64,000 bases of DNA from Chlorobium sp. N1 (GCF_004332115.1 NZ_SJPA01000002.1:330385-394384); one strand, 5' to 3'; shown: positions 35,551 through 47,975, counted from the first letter of the stretch. Translations and numbers: made by a program. The notes: generated by a model from the sequence alone, not told the origin.

Positions 35551-36627
35551 CTAGGCGCGGGCGGCCTCTTCGAGGCGCTCGGCCTGCTCGTGCATCTTCA
35601 GGGCGTCGATGAGCTCTCCGATCTCTCCCTGCAGGAAGCCGGGCAGCGCATGGCTCGTGAATCCGATCCTATGGTCGGTCACGCGCGACTGCGGGTAGTT
35701 GTAGGTGCGGATCTTCGCGCTGCGGTCCCCGCCGGAGACCATCGTGCGGCGCAGGTCCGCCCGCTCCTGCTGCTGCTCCCGCAGCTTGATGTCGTAGAGC
35801 TTGGCCCTGAGCATTTTCATCGCCCGCTCCTTGTTCTGGAGCTGCGAGCGCTCTTCCTGGCAGGCTGCGACGAGCCCGGTGGGTTCGTGGGTGATGCGGA
35901 CGGCCGTCTCCACCTTGTTGACGTTCTGTCCTCCCTTGCCTCCGCTGCGGTAGGTGTCGAAGCGCAGGTCTTCGCGCCGTATCTCCACGTCGACCTCTTC
36001 GGCTTCGGGCAGGACCGCCACGCTGGCTGCGGAGGTGTGGATGCGCCCCTGGGTCTCGGTTTCGGGAACCCTCTGGACGCGGTGTACCCCGCTTTCGAAC
36101 TTCAGCGTGCCGTAGACGTCGTGTCCGGTGATCGAGAGCGTGACCTCGCGGAATCCTCCGGGCCCGGAGCTCTCGGTGTAGTCGAGCACCTCGCACCGCC
36201 ACCCCTGCCGCTCGGCGTAACGCTGGTACATGCGCATGAGGTCGGCTGCGAACAGCGCAGCCTCCTCGCCACCGGTGCCGGCGCGGATCTCCATGATGAC
36301 GTTGCGCGAGTCGGCCTCGTCCTTCGGCAGCAGCAGCAGCCGGAGCTCCTGCTCGAGTTCAGGAACCCGGCGCTCGAGCGCATCGGTCTCCTCGCGGGCC
36401 ATGGCCTTCATCTCCGGATCCTCCTCGCTCGCCACCATCTGGCGCGATTCCTCGAGCTGGCGGCGGGCCCCGGCGTAGAGGTCGTAGGCCCGGACGATGT
36501 CGCGGAGGTCGCTGTACTCCTTGTTGAGCTTGCGGAAACGCGCCTGGTCGGCGGCTGCTTCCGGGTCGGCGAGCAGCCGCTCGAGATCCATGTGGCGCTC
36601 TTTTATGGACTGGAGTCTCTCAAGCAT
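35551..36627 (-). CDS. prfA: Peptide chain release factor 1
   Basis: This 358-residue class I release factor recognises UAA and UAG and triggers peptide release at the ribosome. The GGQ catalytic motif lies in [24 protein letters not shown] (cited by position, about residues 222-245). The RF1-type stop-codon tripeptide PxT is present as P-E-T in [14 protein letters not shown], while the SPF of RF2 is absent. The [15 protein letters not shown] wording is more like plastid and cyanobacterial factors than like Escherichia coli RF1. It starts 15 bases after rseP. Confidence 0.92.
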   Translation of the reverse strand: MLERLQSIKERHMDLERLLADPEAAADQARFRKLNKEYSDLRDIVRAYDLYAGARRQLEESRQMVASEEDPEMKAMAREETDALERRVPELEQELRLLLLPKDEADSRNVIMEIRAGTGGEEAALFAADLMRMYQRYAERQGWRCEVLDYTESSGPGGFREVTLSITGHDVYGTLKFESGVHRVQRVPETETQGRIHTSAASVAVLPEAEEVDVEIRREDLRFDTYRSGGKGGQNVNKVETAVRITHEPTGLVAACQEERSQLQNKERAMKMLRAKLYDIKLREQQQERADLRRTMVSGGDRSAKIRTYNYPQSRVTDHRIGFTSHALPGFLQGEIGELIDALKMHEQAERLEEAARA

Positions 36628-36642
36628 CGGTGAGGCCTCGGC

Positions 36643-38007
36643 TCAGGGGTTGAGGATGTCGTTGAGGAGGATGTAGGCGAAGAGCGCGAGCAGGAGCGTC
36701 ATGCCGATCTGCTGGATGCGCATCTTCACTTCGATCGGGATCTCCCTGCGCATCACGCCCTCAGCGGCGTTGAGCACGAACTGCCCTCCGTCGAGCGCCG
36801 GAACGGGCAGGATGTTGATGACTGCGAGCGATATGGAGAGCACGGCCAGGAAATAGAGGAAACTGACCGGCCCCTGTTCGGCGCTGCGGTTGGCGATCTT
36901 GGCAATCTTGATCGGCCCGCCGACCGACTTGCGGAAGTCCTCCTGTCCGGTGAAGATCTTGGTGAACCCCTGCACCGTCATCGCACTCATCTTCCAGGTC
37001 TGTTCGATGCCGCTTTTGAGCGAGCCGCCGAACCCGAGCATGCGCCGCTCGGTCGAGATGTTCTGGCGGAGCATGATGCCGATCTTGCCGTTTGCGGCCG
37101 GGGTTACCGTTGCCGTGGTGTCCGTCCCCTTCAGCAGGATATTTTCGGCGGTTGCGACCTCGCCTTCAGCGGCCTCGAGCCGGCGCCAGGTGATGGTGAT
37201 GGCTTCCGAGGGATGGCTGGAGATGATCTCGACCACTTCGGTCCAGTCGGAGACCGGCCGGCCGTCGATGGCGGTGATGAGGCTGCCGGCCCTGATGCCT
37301 GCCGCCTCGGCGGGGTTTTTGGCGAGTACCTCATCGATGAGCGGAGGCACGATGGGGCGGATGCCGAAGCCGTTGCGTTCGCTGACTTCCGAGATGAACT
37401 GTTTCGGGGCCGGGAGCGTCGTGTCGCGTCCGTCGGCCCGGCGGACGGTGAACACGGGGCTCGAGGAGGTGAAGCGTTCGGGGTCGAGCGCCTCCTCCCA
37501 GCTCGATACGGCCGCTCCGTCGACGGCCACGAACCGGTCGCCGGTTTGCATGCCCATCGCTTCGAACACGGAGCCCTCATCGACGTATGCGGGAATCGAG
37601 GTGCTGGTTCTGGCCTCTCCGAGCACGAGGGTGACGCCGGTGAAGATCATGGCCGCAAGGACCATGTTCATCGCAACGCCGCCGGCGAGCACCACGAGGC
37701 GCTGCCAGACGGGTTTGGCGCGGAACTCCCAGGGCTGCGGCTCGGAGGAGCCGAAGTCGGTGTCCATGCTCTCGTCGACCATGCCGGCGATCTTCACGTA
37801 CCCGCCGAGGGGGAAGACGCCGATGCCGTATTCGGTCTCTCCGATCTTCTTCTTCCAGAGGCGCATGTCGAAGAAGTCGAACCCGATGTAGAACTTGTCG
37901 ACCCGCATGCCGAAGATCCTCGCCGTGATGAAGTGCCCGAACTCGTGGACGGTGACGAGGATGAAGATCGCGATGATGAAGAAGAATGTGGTGCTCAGGA
38001 TGTCCAT
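36643..38007 (-). CDS. rseP: RseP/S2P-type intramembrane zinc metalloprotease
   Basis: This 454-residue site-2 protease has the HEFGH zinc site at residues 21-25 in the first helix and the [11 protein letters not shown] third-ligand motif near the C-terminus. Two PDZ-like regions lie between the helices (one near [21 protein letters not shown], one near [19 protein letters not shown]). It cleaves membrane-embedded regulators such as anti-sigma factors and clears signal peptides. Its neighbour dxr upstream is a common pairing in many bacteria. Confidence 0.93.
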   Translation of the reverse strand: MDILSTTFFFIIAIFILVTVHEFGHFITARIFGMRVDKFYIGFDFFDMRLWKKKIGETEYGIGVFPLGGYVKIAGMVDESMDTDFGSSEPQPWEFRAKPVWQRLVVLAGGVAMNMVLAAMIFTGVTLVLGEARTSTSIPAYVDEGSVFEAMGMQTGDRFVAVDGAAVSSWEEALDPERFTSSSPVFTVRRADGRDTTLPAPKQFISEVSERNGFGIRPIVPPLIDEVLAKNPAEAAGIRAGSLITAIDGRPVSDWTEVVEIISSHPSEAITITWRRLEAAEGEVATAENILLKGTDTTATVTPAANGKIGIMLRQNISTERRMLGFGGSLKSGIEQTWKMSAMTVQGFTKIFTGQEDFRKSVGGPIKIAKIANRSAEQGPVSFLYFLAVLSISLAVINILPVPALDGGQFVLNAAEGVMRREIPIEVKMRIQQIGMTLLLALFAYILLNDILNP

Positions 38008-38094
38008 AGGTATCAGTTGCGGGCAGGGCCCCGGGCGGTGCCGGGGCTCAGCTCTGGTTCAGTGCCGGGCGGGAGCCGTCCGGGAAAGGGTTCT

Positions 38095-39243
38095 TCAGCC
38101 GATGATCGCCTTCGCCGCTTCGCGCGCCCAGCGGTCGGCGTTGATGTATTCGTCGAGCTCCACGGGGGTGTACGCCTCGTGTGCCTGCATGGTCTTGTCG
38201 ACGGTCTCGGCGATGGCCGTGAAACCGATTCTCTTCTCGAGGAATGCCGCGACGGCGATTTCGTTTGCCGCATTGAGGACGGCCGGGTAGGTCATTCCTG
38301 CCTTGAGGGCGTCGAAGGCAAGGCGCAGCGCCGGGAAACGCTCCATGTCAGGTTCCTCGAAGGTAAGGGTGCCGATCGTGGCCAGGTCGAGCTTCTTGAT
38401 GCCGCTTTCGCATCGCTCGGGCCAGGAGAGCGCGTAGGCGATCGGGGCGCGCATGTCGGGAGAGCCGAGCTGGGCGATCACGCAGCCGTCGACGTACTCT
38501 ACCATCGAGTGGATGATGCTCTGCGGGTGGACGACGACGCCGATCTTCTCGGCCGGCATGTTGAAGAGCCAGTGGGCCTCGATGACCTCGAGCCCCTTGT
38601 TCATCATGCTCGCCGAGTCGATGGTGATCTTTGCGCCCATCGTCCACTGCGGGTGCTTCAATGCCTGTTCCGGGCCGGCTTTCCGCATATCGGCGAAGGA
38701 GGTGTTGCGGAACGGTCCGCCGGAAGCGGTGAGGATGATGCGCTCGACGTCTTCGGGGCGGTGGCCCTGGAGCGACTGGAAGATGGCGGAATGTTCGCTG
38801 TCGACCGGCAGGAGCTCGACGCCGTGCTGCTTGACGAGGTCGGAGACCAGCTGGCCTGCGACGACGAGGGTTTCCTTGTTGGCCAGCGCGATGTCCTTGC
38901 CCGCCTTGATGGCTTTCACCGTGGGGGTGAGGCCGGCGGCGCCGACGATGGCAGAAACCACCATGTCGGCACCCTCGGCGGCGGCGACCGTTCCGGCTCC
39001 CTCGATGCCGTGGCAGATCTCCGGGGCGTCCTGGCCGAGGATCTCCCTGAGCTCCGCGGCGCTCTGTTCGTTGCGTACCGAGACGATGGAGGGATTGAAC
39101 TCCCTGATCTGCTCGGAAAGGAGCCGGACGTCATGGCCTTCGGCAAGGCCGACAACCTTGAACCGGTCAGGGTGCTGGCGGACGACGTCGAGGGTGCTGA
39201 GTCCGATGGAACCGGTGCTTCCGAGAATGGATAATGCTCTCAT
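38095..39243 (-). CDS. dxr: 1-deoxy-D-xylulose 5-phosphate reductoisomerase
   Basis: This 382-residue enzyme makes 2-C-methyl-D-erythritol 4-phosphate in the MEP isoprenoid pathway, needed here for bacteriochlorophyll side chains, carotenoids and quinones. The NADPH-binding start [18 protein letters not shown] is clear. The metal and substrate residues lie in [15 protein letters not shown] and in TASGGPFR, and the [17 protein letters not shown] helix follows. The full length fits. It is the first gene of the minus-strand run dxr-rseP-prfA. Confidence 0.95.
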   Translation of the reverse strand: MRALSILGSTGSIGLSTLDVVRQHPDRFKVVGLAEGHDVRLLSEQIREFNPSIVSVRNEQSAAELREILGQDAPEICHGIEGAGTVAAAEGADMVVSAIVGAAGLTPTVKAIKAGKDIALANKETLVVAGQLVSDLVKQHGVELLPVDSEHSAIFQSLQGHRPEDVERIILTASGGPFRNTSFADMRKAGPEQALKHPQWTMGAKITIDSASMMNKGLEVIEAHWLFNMPAEKIGVVVHPQSIIHSMVEYVDGCVIAQLGSPDMRAPIAYALSWPERCESGIKKLDLATIGTLTFEEPDMERFPALRLAFDALKAGMTYPAVLNAANEIAVAAFLEKRIGFTAIAETVDKTMQAHEAYTPVELDEYINADRWAREAAKAIIG

Positions 39244-39362
39244 GGTAGTGGAGAAAAAGGTTGCCGGATTGCGTTTGAACAGGTAACGCGCTGAATTTAT
39301 GCTTTTTCGCGAAGGCTTACAAACAGCGCCGCCCGGGCCGGCCGCCTGCGGTTTTTTCGGTT

Positions 39363-39391
39363 TTGCAATACAGGGAATAATATGGTATACT
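39363..39391 (+). promoter_or_regulatory. Promoter of tRNA-Val
   Basis: TTGCAA (39363-39368), 17-base spacer, TATACT (39386-39391), ending 12 bases before the tRNA 5' end. Both boxes are near consensus and the area is AT-rich. Confidence 0.8.
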
Positions 39392-39403
39392 ACGGCCCCT
39401 CAA

Positions 39404-39477
<74 letters not shown>

Positions 39478-39491
39478 CATACCCGCATACG

Positions 39492-39523
39492 AAAGGGGCA
39501 GCCGTCGGGCCTGCCCCTTTTCT
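39492..39523 (+). terminator. Terminator after tRNA-Val, possibly bidirectional
   Basis: AAAGGGGCAG (39492-39501) pairs with CTGCCCCTTT (39511-39520), followed by TCT on the + strand. The A-run on the 5' side means it could also end the convergent ftsH transcript, whose stop codon is at 39546. Confidence 0.8.
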
Positions 39524-39545
39524 ATTTCCCTGCCTCTTTTTTCTC

Positions 39546-41672
<2,127 letters not shown>

Positions 41673-41692
41673 CAATCAGTCGTCGTGAAAAT

Positions 41693-41720
41693 ATTATAAG
41701 TATCAGTTCATTTCTGTCGT
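41693..41720 (-). promoter_or_regulatory. Promoter of ftsH
   Basis: On the minus strand a perfect -10 TATAAT occupies 41698-41693. ACGACA (4 of 6 match to -35) lies 16 bases upstream at 41720-41715. The start point would be about 14 bases before the ftsH codon. Confidence 0.5.
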
Positions 41721-41804
41721 TACCGATATGCGTAAACTCTGAATTTACTTGATTCTTCCATTTAATGAAGCATATCGTTCCAAAACATATCATATATTGA
41801 GCAA

Positions 41805-41833
41805 TTGTTTCAATGCCTTTCCCCTGCTATAAG
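41805..41833 (+). promoter_or_regulatory. Promoter of pyrF
   Basis: TTGTTT (41805-41810), 17-base spacer, TATAAG (41828-41833), in the AT-rich 224-base gap between divergent ftsH and pyrF. The leader contains a small stem, TTCCC...GGGAA, at about 41835-41853. Confidence 0.5.
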
Positions 41834-41896
41834 TTTCCCTGAGGCTGCGGGAAGGGATGCCTTGAGCAGCCGTAATGTCAGGGAAGGAGACCCCTT

Positions 41897-42721
41897 ATGA
41901 GTGCAGCCCGCCTGAAGGCGAACCGCCGGATATCATCACTGAAGTCACTTCTCTGCGTCGGCCTCGACACCGACCCGGAGAAGGTCCCCGCGGTATTCAG
42001 CCGTTTTTCGAACCCCGTCCTGGAGTTCAACCGCTCGGTCATCCGCGCCACCCGTTCCTCGGCGGCGGCCTACAAGATCAACACCGCATTCTACGAGGCC
42101 CGGGGCATCGAAGGGCTCCGCGACATGGAGGAGACCCTTCTCGGGATCCCTTCCGAGTGCCTCTCGATCGCCGACGCCAAGCGGGCCGATATCGGCAACA
42201 CCAGCCGCATGTACGCCAGGGCGTTCTTCGAGCACTGGCAGTTCGATTCCGTGACCGTGGCGCCCTACATGGGCCACGACTCCCTCGACCCCTTCTTCTC
42301 CTACGCCGACAAGCTGGTCTTCGTGCTCTGCCTCACCTCGAACGCGGGCTCCATGGATTTCGAGGAGCAGCAGCTGGAGGAGGGCCGTCCGCTCTATCGC
42401 CGGGTGCTCGAACGGGTCGGTGAGTGGGGTGGCGGGGGCAACGGCGGCGTGGTCGTCGGCGCCACCAAGAGCTCGCTGCTTGCCGACATCAGGACGGCCG
42501 CTCCGAACCTCTTTTTCCTGATCCCCGGAGTCGGGGCGCAGGGCGGTTCGCTCGAGGAGGCCGTCGATCTCGGTGTCGACCGGAACCGCGAGGGGGCCTT
42601 GGTGAACATCAGCCGCGCCCTCATCTACCCGCAGGGAGAGTTCCGCGACGTCGAGGCTTACGAGGCCGCGGTGGCGGCGGAGGCGGCACGGGTGCATGCG
42701 GCCATGCGGGCTGTCCTGTAG
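41897..42721 (+). CDS. pyrF: Orotidine 5'-phosphate decarboxylase, long (type 2) form
   Basis: The 274-residue enzyme makes UMP in the last step of pyrimidine synthesis. The catalytic DxKxxD motif is present as DAKRADIGNT, with LCVGLDTDPEKVP at the N-terminus. GVVVGATKS and FLIPGVGAQGG follow, where the phosphate binds. The length of about 270 residues and the wording place it in the long subfamily. A GGAAGGAG ribosome binding site precedes the ATG. glmS follows 90 bases later. Confidence 0.95.
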   Translation: MSAARLKANRRISSLKSLLCVGLDTDPEKVPAVFSRFSNPVLEFNRSVIRATRSSAAAYKINTAFYEARGIEGLRDMEETLLGIPSECLSIADAKRADIGNTSRMYARAFFEHWQFDSVTVAPYMGHDSLDPFFSYADKLVFVLCLTSNAGSMDFEEQQLEEGRPLYRRVLERVGEWGGGGNGGVVVGATKSSLLADIRTAAPNLFFLIPGVGAQGGSLEEAVDLGVDRNREGALVNISRALIYPQGEFRDVEAYEAAVAAEAARVHAAMRAVL

Positions 42722-42811
42722 CCGGACGGCATCGTTGTCATAGCAGTCGATAGAGTAGTCGATTTCTTTTATCTGAAAAAGAACAGGTACACGTAAAATC
42801 CCGAACCGATC

Positions 42812-44656
42812 ATGTGTGGAATCGTTGGATATATAGGAAAGCGCGAAGCGGCCCCCCTGCTGCTCGCCGGTCTTCATCGTCTCGAATACCGCGGGTATGA
42901 CTCCGCGGGCATCGCGCTGCAGAACGGCGGCATGCCCTACCTCAAGCAGAAGGGCAGCGTCGGCGACCTGCAGAAAACCTACGAGGCCTCCCCGGCGAAG
43001 ATGCTCGGCGCGACCATCGGCATCGGCCACACCCGGTGGGCGACGCACGGCGACCCGAGCGACCGCAATTCCCACCCTCACCTGAACGCGGACGGCGACA
43101 TCGCCATCATCCACAACGGCATCATCGAAAACTACTCCCTCGTGAAGCAGGAGCTGCAGGCAGAGGGGTACGTGTTCCAGAGCGACACCGACTCGGAGGT
43201 GCTCGTGCAGCTCATCGACCGTATCTGGAAGAGCGATGCTTCGCTCTCGCTCGAGGCGGTCGTTCGCGCCGCCCTGCGCCATGTCGAGGGAGCTTACGGC
43301 CTCTGCGCGATCTCGCTGCGCGATCCCGGCAAGATCGTCGTCGCCCGCAAGGGCAGCCCGCTGGTGATCGGCATCGGCGAAGGGGAGTACTTCATCGCTT
43401 CCGATGCGGCACCCATCGTCGAGCATACCAACCGCGTGGTCTATCTCTCCGACGGCGAGATGGCCGTCATCACCCGCAGCGGCTACCAGGTGCGCACGAT
43501 CGAGAACGTCGCCATGGAGAAGGATGTCGTCGAGCTGGACTTTTCGCTCGAGAAGATCGAGAAGGGCGGCTACGAGCACTTCATGCTGAAGGAGATCTTC
43601 GAGCAGCCCGCCGTCATGCACGATGTCATGCGCGGCCGTGTCCGCTCCGACGAGGGCCGGGTGGTGCTCGGCGGCATCGAGGACTACCTCGACCGGCTGA
43701 AGCAGGCCAAGCGCATCGTCATCTGCGCCTGCGGAACGAGCTGGCACGCGGGGCTCATCGGGGAGTACCTCATCGAGGACTTCGCACGCATCCCGGTCGA
43801 GGTCGACTACGCCTCCGAGTTCCGCTACCGCAACCCGATCATCGGTCCCGACGACGTCGTCATCGTCATCTCCCAGTCCGGCGAGACCGCCGACACCCTG
43901 GCGGCCCTTCGCGCGGCCAAGGAGAAGGGCGCCATGGTGATGGGCATCTGCAACGTGGTCGGCTCGACCATCGCCCGCGAGACCATGTGCGGCATCTATA
44001 CCCATGCGGGCCCCGAGGTCGGCGTGGCCTCCACCAAGGCGTTCACAGCCCAGGTGATCGTGCTCTACATGCTCGCCCTCGCCTTGAGCAAGGGGCGCAC
44101 GATCTCGCACGACGAGATGCGCCTCAGCCTCAGGGAGCTCTCGAGGGTGCCGGAGCACGCCTCGAGGATCCTCGAGCTCGACCGCCAGATCCAGGAGATC
44201 GCCGCCAGCTACAAGGATGCCCGCAACTTCCTCTACCTCGGCCGCGGCTACAACTTCCCCGTGGCGCTCGAGGGCGCCCTCAAACTCAAGGAGATCTCCT
44301 ACATTCACGCAGAGGGCTACCCGGCCGCCGAGATGAAACACGGACCCATCGCCCTCATCGACGAGGACATGCCGGTCGTCGTGATCGCCACCCGGGACAG
44401 TTCCTACAACAAGATCCTCAGCAACATCGAGGAGGTGCGCAGCCGCAAGGGCAGGGTGATCGCCATCGCCAGCGAGGGTGATGCCGAGGTGGCGCGGCTC
44501 GCCGACCACGTCATCTACATCCCGCAGGCCTCTGCGCAGATCATGCCGCTGCTTACGGTCATTCCGCTGCAGCTGCTCTCCTACCACATCGCAACCCTCC
44601 GGGGGTGCAATGTCGACAGGCCCCGGAATCTGGCGAAATCAGTGACTGTTGAGTGA
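42812..44656 (+). CDS. glmS: Glutamine:fructose-6-phosphate aminotransferase
   Basis: This 614-residue enzyme makes glucosamine 6-phosphate for cell wall and lipopolysaccharide. The N-terminal nucleophile cysteine follows the start Met (MCGIVGYIGKRE). The glutaminase domain covers about residues 1-240 (GHTRWATHG, HNGIIENY). Two SIS sugar-isomerase domains follow, with CGTSWHAGL and SQSGETADTLAAL, and the protein ends NLAKSVTVE as usual. I see no glmS ribozyme in the 90-base leader. Confidence 0.97.
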   Translation: MCGIVGYIGKREAAPLLLAGLHRLEYRGYDSAGIALQNGGMPYLKQKGSVGDLQKTYEASPAKMLGATIGIGHTRWATHGDPSDRNSHPHLNADGDIAIIHNGIIENYSLVKQELQAEGYVFQSDTDSEVLVQLIDRIWKSDASLSLEAVVRAALRHVEGAYGLCAISLRDPGKIVVARKGSPLVIGIGEGEYFIASDAAPIVEHTNRVVYLSDGEMAVITRSGYQVRTIENVAMEKDVVELDFSLEKIEKGGYEHFMLKEIFEQPAVMHDVMRGRVRSDEGRVVLGGIEDYLDRLKQAKRIVICACGTSWHAGLIGEYLIEDFARIPVEVDYASEFRYRNPIIGPDDVVIVISQSGETADTLAALRAAKEKGAMVMGICNVVGSTIARETMCGIYTHAGPEVGVASTKAFTAQVIVLYMLALALSKGRTISHDEMRLSLRELSRVPEHASRILELDRQIQEIAASYKDARNFLYLGRGYNFPVALEGALKLKEISYIHAEGYPAAEMKHGPIALIDEDMPVVVIATRDSSYNKILSNIEEVRSRKGRVIAIASEGDAEVARLADHVIYIPQASAQIMPLLTVIPLQLLSYHIATLRGCNVDRPRNLAKSVTVE

Positions 44657-44706
44657 CGCCGTATGGGGTGTTCTCTTTCTTCAACCGAAAAGACGGATGG
44701 TGACGC

Positions 44707-45081
44707 ATGGGTGAAAGTGCATCGGGCCAGGGCCCGGATATGAAGAACGACGCGAGGTTTGCTCCGATCCTCGCCGATCTCGAGACGATCTCTCGCGAGC
44801 TGCAGGAAGAGGGGTTCCTCAAGACCCTCACGGGAACGGACGGCGCTTCGGTCACGATCGAGTTCGGCGTGTGGGGTGAGGAGGGCGAAGCCGAGCCGTC
44901 GGTGATCGTCAGCATCGATTCGCCGGAGGATTTCGAGGGCGAGGACGATCTGCTCGACGATTTCGAGGCGGAGGTGCTCGAGCGTCTCGAGGCCGCCTCA
45001 CGCGGCTGGTCCACGGAGGCCACGGACCTGCTCGGCGACGACCGGCAGGTGGTGCTCCTGTTCAACGGCGAGGACGTGTGA
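44707..45081 (+). CDS. Small acidic hypothetical protein
   Basis: This 124-residue, strongly acidic protein contains DSPEDFEGEDDLLDDFEAEV and many other Glu/Asp residues. It has no signal peptide, membrane segment or recognised motif. ATG 44740 (MKNDARFAP) is an alternative start. It follows glmS by 50 bases on the same strand, and the next gene begins only after a 142-base gap. Function unknown. Confidence 0.55.
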   Translation: MGESASGQGPDMKNDARFAPILADLETISRELQEEGFLKTLTGTDGASVTIEFGVWGEEGEAEPSVIVSIDSPEDFEGEDDLLDDFEAEVLERLEAASRGWSTEATDLLGDDRQVVLLFNGEDV

Positions 45082-45223
45082 GTCCGCAGCTGTTTCGAGC
45101 GCAGGGACTACGTCCTTTTCCCTTCCGATTGTTATATTAGGCTGTTGCGGCAAGAGTTTTCCCTCCGGCGTGACGGGAGCTCATGCCGCACCGCCTTGCG
45201 CCAATTCCCATTGACTGCCCCCC

Positions 45224-46705
45224 ATGCCGTCACTCTTCCGACAGGCGACGCCCCGCGCCGTCCTCTTCCTTGCAGCCCTCCTGCTTCTCATCCATGGCGG
45301 CGCCGAGGCCGGCCAGCGCAAGGATATCGTCAAATTCAACGAACTCTACGAGAAGGCCCGCTACGGCAAGGCAGCCGATTTCGAACTCAAGCGGATCGGC
45401 GGCGACCGTGCCGACAAGGCCAAGCTCCTGCAGTCGATGCAGGCGGCCGCGGCGCTGCGTTTCGACGACCGGCTCGAGCTGAGCTCCCGGCTCTTCGACG
45501 AGAGCGAGTCGATCCTCAAGGAGCATGACGAGAAGCTTTTTGCTTCCCGTGCATCCTCGAGCGCCGGCGCGGTGCTCTTCAACGACAACTCCCTCGACTA
45601 CCGGGGCACCGTCTACGACGGCGTGATGGTCAACACCTACAAGGCGCTGAACTTCTGGCAGGAGGGCCGCCCGGACCTTGCCCGGGTCGAGTTCAACCGG
45701 GCCCTCGACCGCCAGCGCAGGGCGATGGAGCGTTTCGCCGCCGAGATAGAGCGGCTGAAAAAAGAGATCGACAGCAAGCGCTCGGGCGACGGGGGATCCG
45801 TCGACCTCGAGCGGAGCGCCGGCAGCCCCCGCATGGCCGCCATGATCCGGCAGAACTACTCCAGCATGTTCGAGTTCGCCGCCTACCCCGACTTCGTCAA
45901 TCCCTTCACCACCTATGCCGCCGGCCTGTTTTTCCTCTCGCAGGAGGAGTATGCGAAGGCTGCCACCCTGCTCAAGGAGGCTGCAGGGATGACCGGCGGC
46001 AACGCCTTCGTGCTCTCCGATTTCGTCGAGGCTGAAGGTCTCGAAAAGCGTGGGCGGCACGTCTGGGTGGTTTTCGAGAACGGATCGGGCCCGGTGCTCG
46101 AGGAACTGCGTGTCGACATTCCGCTCTACCTCGTGACGCGCCAGGTCAAATATACCGGGATCGCCCTGCCGAAGATGGTGCTTCGTGACAAGGGCTGCGA
46201 GCGGCTTCTGCTCAGGGATGGCGAAGAGGAGCTCGGTTCGACGGCGTTTCTTTCGAGCATGGACCGGGTCGTGATGGCCGAGTTCAAGAAACGCTATCCG
46301 GCCATCCTGCGCCGTGCCATTCTTTCCGCGGCAGTCAAGACCGTCGCGCAGAACCAGGCGCAGAAGCACTTCGGCGATATCGGCGGCATTCTCGGCGGCA
46401 TCGTGCAGCGGGCTACCACCATTGCCGACACGCGCATGTGGACCGCGCTTCCCAAGGAGTTCCAGGTCGCCAGGGTTCCCGTTCCGGCCGGCGGCGTGCT
46501 CACCCTGGAAACGCCCGAGGGCGGCTCGTTTACGGCCGAGGTGCCGACGGACGGAAGTTCGCTCGTCTATGTCAAGATTCCCGCTTACGGCGCCCGACCC
46601 TACTGCAGCGTGACGCCGATGGACGGAAGGCCGGTGGATAATACTGCAGTTATGGGGGCGGCCGGCGAAGAGAACGATTTTTCACACAAGAACAAGGAGG
46701 ATTAA
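45224..46705 (+). CDS. COG3014-like exported protein
   Basis: This 493-residue protein has a signal peptide (AVLFLAALLLLIHGGAEA). Helical repeats of a TPR-like kind fill the first half (YEKARYGKAADFELKRIGGDRADKAKLLQ, cited by position). VFENGSGPVLEELRVDIPLYL and a beta-rich C-terminus follow. It resembles the uncharacterised COG3014 family, which is often found beside YcfL- and LpoB-type lipoprotein genes, as here. That context suggests a cell-envelope or peptidoglycan role. The ATG at 45224 puts the signal peptide at the N-terminus; the next gene is three bases after its stop. Confidence 0.68.
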   Translation: MPSLFRQATPRAVLFLAALLLLIHGGAEAGQRKDIVKFNELYEKARYGKAADFELKRIGGDRADKAKLLQSMQAAAALRFDDRLELSSRLFDESESILKEHDEKLFASRASSSAGAVLFNDNSLDYRGTVYDGVMVNTYKALNFWQEGRPDLARVEFNRALDRQRRAMERFAAEIERLKKEIDSKRSGDGGSVDLERSAGSPRMAAMIRQNYSSMFEFAAYPDFVNPFTTYAAGLFFLSQEEYAKAATLLKEAAGMTGGNAFVLSDFVEAEGLEKRGRHVWVVFENGSGPVLEELRVDIPLYLVTRQVKYTGIALPKMVLRDKGCERLLLRDGEEELGSTAFLSSMDRVVMAEFKKRYPAILRRAILSAAVKTVAQNQAQKHFGDIGGILGGIVQRATTIADTRMWTALPKEFQVARVPVPAGGVLTLETPEGGSFTAEVPTDGSSLVYVKIPAYGARPYCSVTPMDGRPVDNTAVMGAAGEENDFSHKNKED

Positions 46706-46708
46706 GCG

Positions 46709-47092
46709 ATGCGCAAGATTTCTGGATTTGGAGTACTGGTAATGCTCGTGCTGTTCATGGGCGGCTGCGCCAGCACGCGGATGAGTGAGCCGAGGGTCTC
46801 GTTTGCCGACAGTTCGCTACGGGGTGAGATGCTCCTGACCGATTTCGCGTCCGTCGTCAACGGCGGGGGGCTGATGGAGGTGCAGGTGACGGGGCGCAAC
46901 AAGACCTCCAGCTACCGCCTGCTGGAATACCGGATCGAGTGGTTCGACGCCGACGGAATACTGGTCCCGAGCGTCATGACCCGCTGGACGAAGTTCCCCG
47001 CATTTGAAAAGGCCGGCTTCTCGTTCAGCGCCGTAGCGCCGAAGCCCGGCGTATCGGATTTCAGGATCATAATCAGAAAAGCCAAACAGTAA
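46709..47092 (+). CDS. YcfL-like lipoprotein (DUF1425)
   Basis: This 127-residue protein has a lipoprotein signal ending MGGC-A (lipidated Cys at residue 20). The mature beta-sandwich pattern LMEVQVTGRNKTSSYRLLEYRIEWFD...G..V (cited by position) matches the YcfL/DUF1425 family. In enterobacteria ycfL lies directly upstream of lpoB, the same arrangement as here. It is probably periplasmic and attached to the outer membrane. Its function is unknown. The ribosome binding site is AAGGAG. Confidence 0.75.
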   Translation: MRKISGFGVLVMLVLFMGGCASTRMSEPRVSFADSSLRGEMLLTDFASVVNGGGLMEVQVTGRNKTSSYRLLEYRIEWFDADGILVPSVMTRWTKFPAFEKAGFSFSAVAPKPGVSDFRIIIRKAKQ

Positions 47093-47114
47093 CCGATAAC
47101 CAGAGAAGAGAACC

Positions 47115-47723
47115 ATGAAGGCAAAGAAACTGCTGGCCGCCGTAGCGGTGGCCCTTACCATGAGCGGCTGCTCCAGCTCCGTGCAGCAGATCGACACGCA
47201 CAACGACCAGGGCAAGGCCGTGATGGGCCTCGACTACCGCGACTTCCAGACGGCAGCCGGTGAGGCTGTCGCTTCCATGCTGCAGTCCGGTGCCCTCAAC
47301 AAGCGCGACGGCGGCCGCTACGTGCTTGTTATTTCGCGCATCATCAACGATACCATGCAGCGCATCGACACCGACCAGCTGATCAAGAAGATCCGCATCG
47401 ACCTGCTCCAGAGCGGCCGGGTGGTCGTCACCACCGCCGTCGGCCTCGACGGGCCGGAGGACCGGATGGCCATGCGGACCCGCGAGCTTCGCCAGTCCGG
47501 GGAGTTCAACCAGTCGACCGTCGCCGGCAAGGGCCAGATGATCGCTCCCGAGCTCAGCCTTTCGGGCAAGATCATCCAGCGCAACATCCGCGTCAGCAGC
47601 GGCACCCAGCAGGTCGAGTACTACTTCCAGCTGACCCTTACCGACATCGGCACCGGCCTGGCCTTCTGGGAGGGCGAGAGCTTCATCGGCAAGCGGGGAA
47701 GCAACAAGAGCGTCTCGTGGTGA
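47115..47723 (+). CDS. lpoB: LpoB-like penicillin-binding protein activator lipoprotein
   Basis: This 202-residue protein has a lipoprotein signal ending LTMSGC-S (lipidated Cys at residue 19). The mature domain has the TolB-N-like wording of LpoB: LDYRDFQTAAGEAVASMLQSGAL, RYVLVISRIINDTMQRIDTDQLIKKIR and APELSLSGKIIQRNIR (cited by position). In Escherichia coli LpoB activates PBP1b from the outer membrane. The upstream ycfL-like gene supports the call. Whether it activates a PBP here is inference. Confidence 0.82.
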   Translation: MKAKKLLAAVAVALTMSGCSSSVQQIDTHNDQGKAVMGLDYRDFQTAAGEAVASMLQSGALNKRDGGRYVLVISRIINDTMQRIDTDQLIKKIRIDLLQSGRVVVTTAVGLDGPEDRMAMRTRELRQSGEFNQSTVAGKGQMIAPELSLSGKIIQRNIRVSSGTQQVEYYFQLTLTDIGTGLAFWEGESFIGKRGSNKSVSW

Positions 47724-47959
47724 GGCGGGCCCTTCTCCCGATCTTCTTCTTGATCCTGCCGGGATCCGTCCCGGCGGGAGCGGAAGAAGCCGTGGCGCGG
47801 GATTCGGTTCAGGTTGCCGTTGCCTTGCCGGATGACGACTCCCTGGCCGTCACGCCGATCGTTATGCCCGTTCTTGCCGATTCCGCTTCTTGCGGTGCGC
47901 CTGCCGCTGACAGCCTGCTCCAGGCTCCGCTCCCGTTCGAACCCGTCTATGATTTCTAA
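47717..47959 (+). CDS. Small exported hypothetical protein
   Basis: This 80-residue protein starts at a GTG that overlaps the lpoB stop. It has a signal peptide (VRRALLPIFFLILPGSVPAGA) and an acidic, proline-rich short mature part with one cysteine. No family is recognised. Overlap with lpoB and a following gene only 16 bases later suggest it is translated as part of the operon, but it could also be a chance frame. Confidence 0.5.
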   Translation: MVRRALLPIFFLILPGSVPAGAEEAVARDSVQVAVALPDDDSLAVTPIVMPVLADSASCGAPAADSLLQAPLPFEPVYDF

Positions 47960-47975
47960 CGTTTTAGGATACCCC

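Noticed and set aside
42722..42811. glmS ribozyme in front of glmS
   Set aside because: The gap is only 90 bases and I see no sign of the double-pseudoknot core.
41945..44587. 880-codon open frame on the minus strand over pyrF and glmS
   Set aside because: It is antisense to two clear genes and consists of His/Asp/Leu/Val-rich shadow sequence caused by high GC at third codon positions.
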